DNA of 32,476 bases, taken from Muribaculaceae bacterium (GTDB lineage Bacteria; Bacteroidota; Bacteroidia; Bacteroidales; Muribaculaceae). The notes under the pieces were generated by a model. That model did no database searches, had not been told where the DNA came from, and saw nothing but the letters and a program-made list of their open reading frames with translations. Each line of letters begins with the position of its first letter. Within the stretch, counting starts at the first letter, position 1. The stretch spans positions 1 through 32,476 of the forward strand of contig VSPO01000026.1 of the NCBI GenBank assembly GCA_009775375.1, written 5' to 3'. This document shows positions 1 to 7,038 of this stretch, in pieces. Made by a program: the position numbers and the translations under genes.

Positions 1-262
1 CAACATATTAAGAAATTTATTGAGGGTCAGAAATCCGACAATCAGAAAAATAATTTTGTCATGGCGGACGAGATCCCCCCTAACTTATTGTTCTTCGGGG
101 TCAGAGACTCCGCCTGATTCTTTCAAAAATTAACGAACTATTGTTCTTAAAATTCTGCCGATTTATATTTTTGCGATTACTAAACCCACTCTTCTCGATT
201 CAAAATCAGCCCGAAAATATGACGAAATCTTGAAAAAGAAAAAAAGTTTAAACAACTTCATT
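1..262. other. Non-coding leader region upstream of rnpA
   Basis: No convincing open reading frame was found on either strand. The stretch is fairly AT-rich, and the only readable signal is the promoter at its right edge. A short direct repeat (TATTGTTCTT at about 86-95 and 139-148) was noticed and has no clear meaning. It may contain the 3' untranslated end of a gene outside the window. Confidence 0.5.
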
Positions 263-293
263 TTGTCGGAGAGAAAAAAAGTGACTACCTTTG
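263..293 (+). promoter_or_regulatory. Bacteroidetes-type promoter of the rnpA operon
   Basis: TTG at 263-265 is separated by exactly 20 bases from TACCTTTG at 286-293. This matches the known Bacteroidetes sigma-ABfr consensus (TTG, 19-21 bases, TAnnTTTG). Transcription would start near base 300. That excludes the upstream TTG at 291 as the rnpA start and favours the ATG at 327 or 333. Confidence 0.8.
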
Positions 294-326
294 TTTTCAG
301 AAATGGATAACATGGGAGCTAAAGTT

Positions 327-890
327 ATGAACATGACTGACGACAAAATACCGGAGAGCCCCGACTCTACCTGCAAGGAGAGGCTGACGCTGAAAAAGGG
401 GGAGAAGTTGCGCCACCGTTCGCTGGTGGACGCTATTTTTCGCGAAGGTGGGAATATTTATGAATACCCCTTGCGCCTGTCGTGGCGCAAGCTGACGGAG
501 GATGAACTTGAAGCCACCTTCCGCGACCACGTACCGGCTGGAATCGACTCCCTGCAGATGCTCATCACAGTGCCTAAAAAGAAACGCCGCCATGCCGTGG
601 ACCGCGTCTTGATGCGCCGAAGGATCCGAGAGGCCTATCGATTGAACCGCAATGGATTGAAAGCCATGATTCAGAGCAATCCCGACATTCGGACTCTCGG
701 CATCGCCCTCATATATCTCCACAACGACAACTTGCCTTACTCCACGATAGAGAGCAAAATGAAGACTCTCTTCCGGAAACTTTCAGCCAAGATTGAAGGC
801 CGGCGCAAAGACCTGCCGGAGGCTAAGGCCGCTGACAATACCAAAGGAAGTGATAATGAAAAGCAGGTAAAAAGAGAGGAGGGTGAATAA
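327..890 (+). CDS. rnpA: Ribonuclease P protein component
   Basis: Protein subunit of RNase P, which binds the catalytic RNA and the 5' leader of pre-tRNAs. The family-defining RNR motif is visible as MRRRIREAYRLNRN around residues 96-109, preceded by the basic KKKRRHAVDR stretch and the N-terminal LKKGEKLRHRSLVDAIF helix typical of RnpA. I chose ATG 327 (187 aa) because the promoter -7 box ends at 293, so the TTG at 291 cannot be used; ATG 303, 312 and 333 are alternatives. The protein is longer than most RnpA (usually about 110-140 aa) because of an extra N-terminal stretch and a charged Lys/Glu-rich C-terminal tail of about 35 residues. The stop codon overlaps the yidD start by one base (TAATG), so the two are co-transcribed and probably translationally coupled, a widespread bacterial arrangement. 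Confidence 0.93.
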   Translation: MNMTDDKIPESPDSTCKERLTLKKGEKLRHRSLVDAIFREGGNIYEYPLRLSWRKLTEDELEATFRDHVPAGIDSLQMLITVPKKKRRHAVDRVLMRRRIREAYRLNRNGLKAMIQSNPDIRTLGIALIYLHNDNLPYSTIESKMKTLFRKLSAKIEGRRKDLPEAKAADNTKGSDNEKQVKREEGE

Positions 891-1111
891 TGGGCAACAT
901 TCTCTCTAAACTAATGATACTGGCAATCCGTTTTTATCAAGGAGCCATATCGCCGATGTTCCCGGCCGCCTGCCGCTATCAGCCTACGTGCAGCCAGTAT
1001 GCCGTGGAGGCCATCCGCAAGCACGGCCCGCTGAAAGGGGGTTGGCTTGCCATCAAAAGGATAGCCCGCTGCCACCCCTGGGGAGGAAGCGGCTACGACC
1101 CGGTGCCATGA
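890..1111 (+). CDS. yidD: Membrane protein insertion efficiency factor YidD
   Basis: A 73-residue protein of the YidD family, thought to assist YidC-dependent insertion of membrane proteins at the inner face of the cytoplasmic membrane. The whole diagnostic pattern is present: IRFYQGAISPMFPAACRY, then PTCSQYAVEAI, then KRIARCHPWGGSGYDPVP. Three conserved cysteines (in AACRY, PTCSQY and ARCHPW) are in their usual places. Length is normal for the family. It starts on the last base of the rnpA stop codon; rnpA-yidD is one of the most conserved bacterial gene pairs, which supports both calls. Confidence 0.96.
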   Translation: MGNILSKLMILAIRFYQGAISPMFPAACRYQPTCSQYAVEAIRKHGPLKGGWLAIKRIARCHPWGGSGYDPVP

Positions 1112-1147
1112 CACCATCGACTCCACGCTTGAATAAATCCGACAAAG

Positions 1148-1792
1148 ATGCCGCCTATGCAAATATCAGACATCCATACCCATAAACCCGCCCCGCAGCC
1201 TGAAGCCGTGGTACAGGGTCCGAAAGAGGGATTCAGTCCCCTCGACGGCCAATACTATTCAATCGGCATACATCCCTGGGACACCGCCTCAGGCAACATT
1301 GAAGAGCAGACCTGGCGAAGGCTTGCTGACTATTGTGCATACCCGGAAGTCGTGGCAGTCGGGGAATGCGGCATCGACATGCTGAAGGGTGGCCCGCTTT
1401 TCATGCAAATGCAGGTGTTCAAGCGGCAAATAGAGATCTCGGAGAAATTGCGCAAACCGCTGATTATCCATTGCGTGAAAGCCCACGACGTGATTATAGG
1501 GATGAAGAAGGAAATCAAGCCCATGCAGAACTGGGTCGTGCATGGATTCAGGGGCAAACCATCGGTCGGAAAGATGCTGACCGACGCCGGGATATGGCTC
1601 TCCTTCGGAAGCCGCTTCAATCCCTTGACCGTGGCGGAGACAGATCCCACCATGATGCTCGCGGAGACGGATGATTCTCCAATCCTGATTTCCGAAGTGA
1701 TTTCCTCCCTCTCCGATGCGCGCGGAGAAGACCTGACAGAGACCATCCTCGTCAACTCGCTACGTTTTCTCAGCCGGGTCGGCGGCGATTAA
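1148..1792 (+). CDS. TatD-family metal-dependent hydrolase
   Basis: A 214-residue TIM-barrel amidohydrolase of the TatD type, a family that includes metal-dependent DNases. Metal-ligand motifs are in order: D-I-H-T-H at residues 8-12, GECGID near 73 with the bridging Glu, IIHC near 105, VVHGF near 128, and ETDDSP near 172 carrying the last Asp. The protein is shorter than classical TatD (about 260 aa), as is common for Bacteroidales homologues that have lost some loops. ATG 1157 is an equally possible start and would place the DIHTH motif at residue 5. It follows yidD by 36 bases and is probably in the same operon. The substrate cannot be read from the sequence. Confidence 0.85.
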   Translation: MPPMQISDIHTHKPAPQPEAVVQGPKEGFSPLDGQYYSIGIHPWDTASGNIEEQTWRRLADYCAYPEVVAVGECGIDMLKGGPLFMQMQVFKRQIEISEKLRKPLIIHCVKAHDVIIGMKKEIKPMQNWVVHGFRGKPSVGKMLTDAGIWLSFGSRFNPLTVAETDPTMMLAETDDSPILISEVISSLSDARGEDLTETILVNSLRFLSRVGGD

Positions 1793-1913
1793 GCGACATA
1801 AAAATAGGCTCTCCAATCATAAACGCAACCTTGACAACGTTATAATAGGAAGGGCCGGAACGCGGGAAGCCCCGCCAGCCCGACCGACACAGCATATAAA
1901 AACACCAACAAAG

Positions 1914-2666
1914 ATGAAAATAGCTATCATAGGATATGGCCGCATGGGCCATCTGATTCAGGAAATCGCCGAGGAACGCGGCCACAAGGTGGTCTGCGCC
2001 ATTGACGCCGACAATACTGAAGATTTCAACTCGGAAGCATTCCGCAGCGCCGACGCAGCCATTGAGTTCTCCACGCCCACCACGGCGGTCAACAACATTC
2101 TCGCTTCGTTTGCGGCAGGCGTACCCGTGGTCAGTGGCACCACCGGCTGGCTCGACGCCCTCCCCGACCTCAAAGACATGTGCAACAAAGGGAAAGGTAC
2201 GCTTCTCTACGGCTCCAACTTCTCAATCGGGGTCAACGTCTTCATGGCCGTCAACCGCTATCTGGCAAGGGTGATGAACGATTTCCCCGAATACACCCCC
2301 TCCATGATGGAGATTCATCATATCCACAAGCTCGACCATCCTTCGGGCACGGCTATCACGCTTGCCGAAGACCTGGTCACGGTCGTAGACAGAATCAAGA
2401 CCTGGCAGGAGCCTGAACCGGGCAAGACCATCGACAGCAAGGCCCTGCCGGTGGATCATATGCGTCAAGGAGAAGTGCCCGGCACGCATATCATCACGTG
2501 GGATTCTCCCGTCGACACGATCACTATCAGCCATGAGGCGAAAAGCCGTCGCGGGTTTGCCCTCGGGGCCGTGAAGGCTGCTGAATGGATAAAAGGGAAA
2601 AAGGGCTACTTCACCGTGGCCGACATGCTTTCCGACGTCACCCACACCACCGGACTTTTTGAATAA
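1914..2666 (+). CDS. dapB: 4-hydroxy-tetrahydrodipicolinate reductase
   Basis: Cytoplasmic NAD(P)H-dependent reductase of the diaminopimelate/lysine pathway, making tetrahydrodipicolinate. The Rossmann motif GYGRMG is at residues 7-12, GTTGW at 75-79, and the substrate/catalytic block EIHHIHKLDHPSGTA at 133-147 with the catalytic His and Lys. At 250 residues it is full length. Its product feeds meso-diaminopimelate to MurE, encoded 7 kb downstream, whose DNPR motif specifies that same amino acid, so the two genes agree on peptidoglycan chemistry. A 121-base gap separates it from the TatD-like gene, enough for its own promoter, but I found no perfect TAnnTTTG box there. lepB follows after 21 bases. 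Confidence 0.96.
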   Translation: MKIAIIGYGRMGHLIQEIAEERGHKVVCAIDADNTEDFNSEAFRSADAAIEFSTPTTAVNNILASFAAGVPVVSGTTGWLDALPDLKDMCNKGKGTLLYGSNFSIGVNVFMAVNRYLARVMNDFPEYTPSMMEIHHIHKLDHPSGTAITLAEDLVTVVDRIKTWQEPEPGKTIDSKALPVDHMRQGEVPGTHIITWDSPVDTITISHEAKSRRGFALGAVKAAEWIKGKKGYFTVADMLSDVTHTTGLFE

Positions 2667-2687
2667 ACCAGCAATCACGAAAAGGAG

Positions 2688-4151
2688 ATGGACAACAACC
2701 AACCGCTCGACCTGCCGAAGGCCGACCCCACAGAGAAGGGGATAAAAAGCCTGCGCCAACGCATAAAGGAGACGAAGACCACCCGCTGGGTGCGCTTCGG
2801 CATTGTCTCCGTCATATTTTTCCTCTGGGTCATCTGGATGGGCAACCCATGGCTCTCGCTGCTATGGCTGCTGCTTCTCGACATCTATATCACGGCATAT
2901 ATACCCTGGACCTGGTGGAAGAAGACAAAAGGCCCGACCCGCACCGTCATGGGATGGGTCGACGCCATCATATATGCCCTGGTGCTGGTCTATTTCATAT
3001 TCGCCTTCATCGGCCAGAATTATAAGATTCCATCATCAAGCCTTGAGAAGTCGCTGCTCGTGGGAGACTATCTTTGGGTCAACAAGACGCTTTACGGACC
3101 AAGAGTGCCGCAGACTCCCCTCCACTTTCCTCTTGCCCAGCACACTCTCCCCATCGTCAACACGAAAAGCTATCTCGACAATCCCCAGCTCGACTACCAT
3201 CGCCTCCCCGGCATCCGTAAGATCCAACGCGGCGACATTGTGGTCTTCAACTATCCCCAGGGCGACACCGTGGCCCTGAAGATACAGAATCCCGACTACT
3301 ATCAGATAACCCACGACCTGCGCCGCAACGGCATAGAAAACCCGCGTGAATACATGGAGCGCAACAAGGCGATGTTTGGCGACATCGTATGGCGTCCGGT
3401 AGACCGAAGGGAGAATTACGTGAAGCGGGCCATCGGCCTGCCGGGCGACCGACTGAAAATCAGCGGCGACACCATCTACATCGACGGCAAGGCAATCGCC
3501 GACCCCGACAACGTACAATACAACTACATAATCCCTGTCAGCGGACGTATCCCCGACGAGAAATGGCTTGAAATCGGAGTGCGCGCCGACGACCATGGCT
3601 CCAACCCTGCTTCCGCCGAAATAACGGGCTTCCAGTTCTACGACGTCCCTCTGACGAAGGAGATGAAGGCCAAGGTTGAGACCTGGCCGGAGGTGACGGG
3701 TCCGCTGCGAAAAGAGAGCGCCACGAGGTTGTTCGACCTCTACGGGATGTTCCCCTTGGGAGCCGACTATGGCTGGACGCGTCCCGACATGGGGGAATTC
3801 TGGATTCCCGAGCGCGGGGGCACGATTCATCTGACCCTTTCCAACCTCCCTATCTATGAGAGGGCCATACGCGTCTATGAAGGCAACGACCTGCAGGTGC
3901 GCGACGGGAAAATCTATATCAATGACAAGCAGACCGACTACTATACGTTTAAGCTCGACTATTATTGGATGATGGGCGACAACCGCGACCGTTCGGCGGA
4001 TTCCCGCTACTGGGGATTCGTGCCGGAGGACCATATCGTGGGCTCGCCGATGTTCGTAATCGCCTCGTTCGACGAGGAACGCGGATGGTTTGACGGGAAA
4101 ATCCGCTGGAACCGTATCCTGCGCGACGCTAATCCCGACGACAAATGGTGA
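2688..4151 (+). CDS. lepB: Signal peptidase I, large Bacteroidetes form
   Basis: Membrane serine protease that removes signal peptides from exported proteins on the outer face of the inner membrane. Hydrophobic segments lie at about 37-50, 53-72 and 91-108, followed by the catalytic Ser motif IPSSSLEKSLLVGD (Ser118 by position). The general base Lys246 is in ENYVKRAIGLPGD, and the conserved GDNRDRSADSR box is at 430-440. Between the Lys region and that box sits an insertion of roughly 150 residues, which makes the protein 487 aa compared with about 320 in E. coli; large forms like this are usual in Bacteroidetes. The residue after the nucleophile is Leu rather than the common Met. The gene lies between dapB and a WbqC-like gene whose start overlaps the lepB stop. 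Confidence 0.93.
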   Translation: MDNNQPLDLPKADPTEKGIKSLRQRIKETKTTRWVRFGIVSVIFFLWVIWMGNPWLSLLWLLLLDIYITAYIPWTWWKKTKGPTRTVMGWVDAIIYALVLVYFIFAFIGQNYKIPSSSLEKSLLVGDYLWVNKTLYGPRVPQTPLHFPLAQHTLPIVNTKSYLDNPQLDYHRLPGIRKIQRGDIVVFNYPQGDTVALKIQNPDYYQITHDLRRNGIENPREYMERNKAMFGDIVWRPVDRRENYVKRAIGLPGDRLKISGDTIYIDGKAIADPDNVQYNYIIPVSGRIPDEKWLEIGVRADDHGSNPASAEITGFQFYDVPLTKEMKAKVETWPEVTGPLRKESATRLFDLYGMFPLGADYGWTRPDMGEFWIPERGGTIHLTLSNLPIYERAIRVYEGNDLQVRDGKIYINDKQTDYYTFKLDYYWMMGDNRDRSADSRYWGFVPEDHIVGSPMFVIASFDEERGWFDGKIRWNRILRDANPDDKW

Positions 4152-4705
4152 TCCCCCCGTATGCGGCAAGTTTCGGTTGGTATGCGGCATGGATTCATGC
4201 CTTATCCGAAGGCATGAATCCAGACGACGCCATAGCCGAGGCCAACAGGCAGCAGGGAATCAGCGGAAAAGGGTTCGCAAGATGCCGACTGCGAGGCAGG
4301 GATGGCGACACGTTGCTGAGCGTGGCCGTGGTCGGCGGCTCCCATTCCCTTTTGCGAAGGGGGAGCGAGCTGCGGGCAGAGCTTTCCGGACATGGCAACT
4401 GGCCTCACGCCCATCTGGGCGCACTTGAGGCAATCTGCGGCAGAGCCCCCTACTATCAGCATCTCATCCCGAAGCTGCGCGACGCCATAGGCAACCCGCC
4501 AAAATCGCTGCGGGAACTGAATCTGTCGATTCACGACGACATCGCCACCTTCCTGGGAGTCGTCGCCACCCTGACTCCCGAAGCACGGGAGAGGGGGAAT
4601 GAAATCGCAGCCGACATCAATCCGGAGCTGAGCATCATCGATCCTCTGATGAGATTCGGCAAGGAAACGCTTCTTGCCTTACTTTGTCGGGCCGGGAAAA
4701 TGTAG
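4145..4705 (+). CDS. WbqC-like family protein
   Basis: A 186-residue protein that I place, from motif resemblance only, in the WbqC-like family. The features used are the N-terminal PYAASFGWYAAW segment and the central GNWPHAHLGALEAICGRAPYYQHL, which resembles the family's lysine/tryptophan...spYf pattern. Members often lie beside polysaccharide or lepB genes in Bacteroidetes; the biochemical role is not established. Its ATG lies inside the lepB 3' end (7-base overlap), indicating translational coupling. No signal peptide or membrane segment is seen, so it is probably cytoplasmic. The family assignment is moderate and could be wrong; that it is a real gene is well supported by the overlap, length and composition. 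Confidence 0.62.
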   Translation: MVIPPYAASFGWYAAWIHALSEGMNPDDAIAEANRQQGISGKGFARCRLRGRDGDTLLSVAVVGGSHSLLRRGSELRAELSGHGNWPHAHLGALEAICGRAPYYQHLIPKLRDAIGNPPKSLRELNLSIHDDIATFLGVVATLTPEARERGNEIAADINPELSIIDPLMRFGKETLLALLCRAGKM

Positions 4706-4792
4706 TCGTCGCGACGCGTCTTAAAATTTTAGGGAGCTCTGAGCGTTATTAATGTATGGGCATGTCGGCAATCGGCATGACATTGAGAAAGT

Positions 4793-4808
4793 CACGGGAT
4801 TGCCCGTG
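4793..4808. terminator. Possible weak terminator hairpin
   Basis: CACGGG at 4793-4798, an ATTG loop, then CCCGTG at 4803-4808 form a perfect 6-bp GC-rich stem downstream of the WbqC-like gene. The bases after it (CCATTATTTATA) are AT-rich but lack a proper T tract, so termination is only suggested. Confidence 0.35.
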
Positions 4809-4849
4809 CCATTATTTATATGTTGAACATTCTCAGTGAGATTCATTTG

Positions 4850-5503
4850 ATGATAAGGGCAAGGATGCTATATTCGATAGTTTTTACGCTCCTCATGTTT
4901 GCGTGTGGGGCGGTTTCCTCGTGGGCTGACGTGCCAAAGGGGGTGTCGCTTCAGACCGTACCTGAGTTGAAGGTGAAGGTCTTCAAGGGGTTCTATCGAT
5001 TCGTGGATGAATATGGCGACACGGTCAGGATGACGGTGTTCAACGATTTCATTGTCTATCCTCCCCTGAAATTCAAGAACAAGAAGCAGGAGGAATTTTA
5101 TTGGCGAACAGTGAGAGACGTGCGCAAGACTCTCCCCTACGCCAAGCTTGCGTTTTCCGCCCTTACAGAGACCTACGAATATATCCAGACCTTGCCCGAC
5201 AAGAAAACCCGGGAAAAGCACCTCAAGCGTCTTGAGAAAGACATCGTGGAGCAATATAAACCCGTCGTGAAACGCATGACGAAACGCCAGGGCAAAATCC
5301 TTCTCAAGCTCATTACCCGTGAGACCGACCAGAACTCCTATCACATCGTCAAGGCGTTCCTCGGTTCGCTCAGGGCAAGTTTCTATCAAGCCATCGGCCG
5401 CTTCTTCGGAATGAACATGAAGAACGGTTTCAACCCCTCCAAGAACGAAGAAGACGCCATCATCGACCGCATAGCCACCCTCATCGAGCAAGGCGCCCTC
5501 TAA
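4850..5503 (+). CDS. DUF4294-like secreted or periplasmic protein
   Basis: I recognise the conserved core of the Bacteroidetes family DUF4294: YAKLAFSALTETYEYIQ, then a KKTREKHLKRLEKDI helix, MTKRQGKILLKLITRETDQNSY, and FYQAIGRFFGMNMKNGFNPSKN near the end. Its biochemical function is unknown. The N-terminus (MIRARMLYSIVFTLL...) has basic residues followed by a hydrophobic stretch ending at about Ala-Asp, which reads as a cleavable signal peptide. I therefore start at ATG 4850; 4820 and 4865 are alternatives. The protein lies directly upstream of the division cluster, in the place where mraZ would normally be, but shows no resemblance to MraZ. Confidence 0.75.
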   Translation: MIRARMLYSIVFTLLMFACGAVSSWADVPKGVSLQTVPELKVKVFKGFYRFVDEYGDTVRMTVFNDFIVYPPLKFKNKKQEEFYWRTVRDVRKTLPYAKLAFSALTETYEYIQTLPDKKTREKHLKRLEKDIVEQYKPVVKRMTKRQGKILLKLITRETDQNSYHIVKAFLGSLRASFYQAIGRFFGMNMKNGFNPSKNEEDAIIDRIATLIEQGAL

Positions 5504-5567
5504 GAGTGTGAAAAAGGGGGGTGTAGATAAGTTTTTTTGCATTTTTCTTTATTTTCCTTGGCCGACG

Positions 5568-5601
5568 TTGGTAAATTGTTTCTGTTTTTTAACTAACTTT
5601 A
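5568..5601 (+). promoter_or_regulatory. Candidate promoter of the division/cell wall cluster
   Basis: The 132-base gap before rsmH is T-rich and contains TAACTTTA at 5594-5601, one mismatch from TAnnTTTG. Possible -33 elements are TTG at 5568-5570 (23-base spacer, slightly long) or 5576-5578 (15 bases, short). The position, about 35 bases before rsmH and at the head of a 15-kb co-directional run, is right, but the match is imperfect. Confidence 0.42.
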
Positions 5602-5635
5602 CACTTCAAAAACAGAATCTGAAAGAAATCGCATC

Positions 5636-6568
5636 ATGCCAGAGGATGTCTATCATATACCCGCGCTTCTGCCGGAGGCTATCAACTTGCTGAACATCAA
5701 GCCCGACGGCACGTATATCGACGCCACTTTCGGCGGCGGCGGTCATTCACGTGCCATTATCGAAGCGTTAGGCCCCAATGGCCATCTTTATTCCTTCGAC
5801 CGAGACATGGACGCATTTGCCAACCGTATAGACGACCCTCGGTTTACGTTCGTGCATTCAAATTTCAGATTTATTGAAAACTTCATGCGCTACCACGACG
5901 CCGGAAAGGCCGACGGCATTCTCGCCGATCTTGGAGTCAGCTTCCATCATTTCGATTCTTCGGAAAGGGGATTCTCTTTCCGCTCCGACGCTCCCCTCGA
6001 CATGCGCATGAACCGCAACGCCACCACCTCTGCCGCCGACATCATAGCCGGATACGACGAATCGCGCCTACGGGCCATCTTCAACGCCTATGCCGACCTC
6101 AAAAAAGCCGGACTCGTGGCAAAGGCCATCATCAAAACAAGGGAAGCTTCCCCCATCACAACCACCTTCCAGCTTGCCGACGCGGTGAGACCCGCTCTCG
6201 ACCCCCGGCAGGAGAAGAAAGAACTCGCCCAGGTGTTCCAAGCCATAAGAATCGAGACCAACGACGAGATGGGCGACCTCCGACACTTCCTTCAGGCCTC
6301 GCTACGCGTGCTTAGTCCCGGCGGCCGACTCGCCATGCTGACGTATCATTCCGTGGAAGACAGGATGGTCAAAAACTTCATGAAAACCGGAAACATCGAC
6401 GGCAAAGAAGACAAGGATTTCTTCGGGAAGCTGACCACCCCCTGGCGGCTCATCACCCGCAAACCGATAGAGCCATCGGCGGAAGAGATCGAGGCCAACC
6501 CGCGGTCGAGAAGCGCAAAGCTTCGAGTGGCGGAGCTTCTTTACCCGGAGGCACCTCCCGACAAATAA
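5636..6568 (+). CDS. rsmH: 16S rRNA (cytosine(1402)-N(4))-methyltransferase
   Basis: SAM-dependent methyltransferase that modifies C1402 in the decoding centre of 16S rRNA. Visible motifs are the family signature near the N-terminus, YHIPALLPEAINLLN; the SAM-binding DATFGGGGHSRAI at residues 29-41; ADLGVSFHHFDSSERGFSFR near 100-120; the DMRMNR block; and the C-terminal YHSVEDRMVKNFM. At 310 residues it is full length. It opens the division and cell wall cluster, as in most bacteria except that mraZ does not precede it. A 72-base gap separates it from the ftsL-like gene. Confidence 0.97.
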   Translation: MPEDVYHIPALLPEAINLLNIKPDGTYIDATFGGGGHSRAIIEALGPNGHLYSFDRDMDAFANRIDDPRFTFVHSNFRFIENFMRYHDAGKADGILADLGVSFHHFDSSERGFSFRSDAPLDMRMNRNATTSAADIIAGYDESRLRAIFNAYADLKKAGLVAKAIIKTREASPITTTFQLADAVRPALDPRQEKKELAQVFQAIRIETNDEMGDLRHFLQASLRVLSPGGRLAMLTYHSVEDRMVKNFMKTGNIDGKEDKDFFGKLTTPWRLITRKPIEPSAEEIEANPRSRSAKLRVAELLYPEAPPDK

Positions 6569-6640
6569 TCCTACAAATCAAGACTTTCAGAACAAGACAT
6601 TAATCCCAATACAACTCATTATTCATTCGCTCTCCGAATC

Positions 6641-7009
6641 ATGGCAAACAATCCCGACAAAAACAAAAAGCCTGAGGCCAAACGCACGACCCCGACGTGG
6701 GTCTCCGACGTCAGATACGGACGCTCCCTATCCGTAGAATTTTTCAAACATAACGCATGGCTGCTGATGATACTTATAATCGCCATGCTGTCGCTGATGG
6801 GACTACGCTACAAGACCAAGACACGCATGGAGGAAATCAAACGGCTGACCACGGAGCTCCAGCTCGCCGAAAGCTCCAAGCTCCAAGAGAAAGCCGCCTA
6901 TATGTCGCTAATCAGGGAGACAGAGATGAAGAGGCTCGTGGAGGAGAAAGGGCTCGGCCTCATTTTTCAAGAGCAACCCCCATTTGAGCTTGAACTCGAC
7001 AAAAACTGA
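6641..7009 (+). CDS. ftsL: FtsL-like cell division protein
   Basis: Small bitopic membrane protein (122 aa) in the place normally held by ftsL, between rsmH and the division transpeptidase. It has a basic cytoplasmic N-terminus of about 37 residues, one transmembrane helix (about 39-55, NAWLLMILIIAMLSLMGL) and a periplasmic helical region (about 60-105, KTRMEEIKRLTTELQLAESSKLQEK) with heptad character. FtsL sequences diverge strongly, so the call rests on topology, size and position. By analogy the protein would join the FtsQ-FtsB-FtsL complex that activates FtsW and FtsI at the septum. The product is larger than E. coli FtsL only at its N-terminal tail, which matches other Bacteroidetes homologues. 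Confidence 0.85.
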   Translation: MANNPDKNKKPEAKRTTPTWVSDVRYGRSLSVEFFKHNAWLLMILIIAMLSLMGLRYKTKTRMEEIKRLTTELQLAESSKLQEKAAYMSLIRETEMKRLVEEKGLGLIFQEQPPFELELDKN

Positions 7010-7038
7010 ACTACGGATTCCCCTCACGCTGCCATAAA

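Noticed and set aside
1831..1850. TTGACA-like sequence with nearby TATAAT in the gap before dapB
   Set aside because: The two elements are only a few bases apart, so they cannot form a sigma-70 promoter, and Bacteroidetes use a different consensus.
3036..4190. A 384-residue open frame on the - strand opposite lepB
   Set aside because: lepB carries all active-site motifs in this stretch. The antisense frame has no motifs and is explained by high G+C and codon bias.
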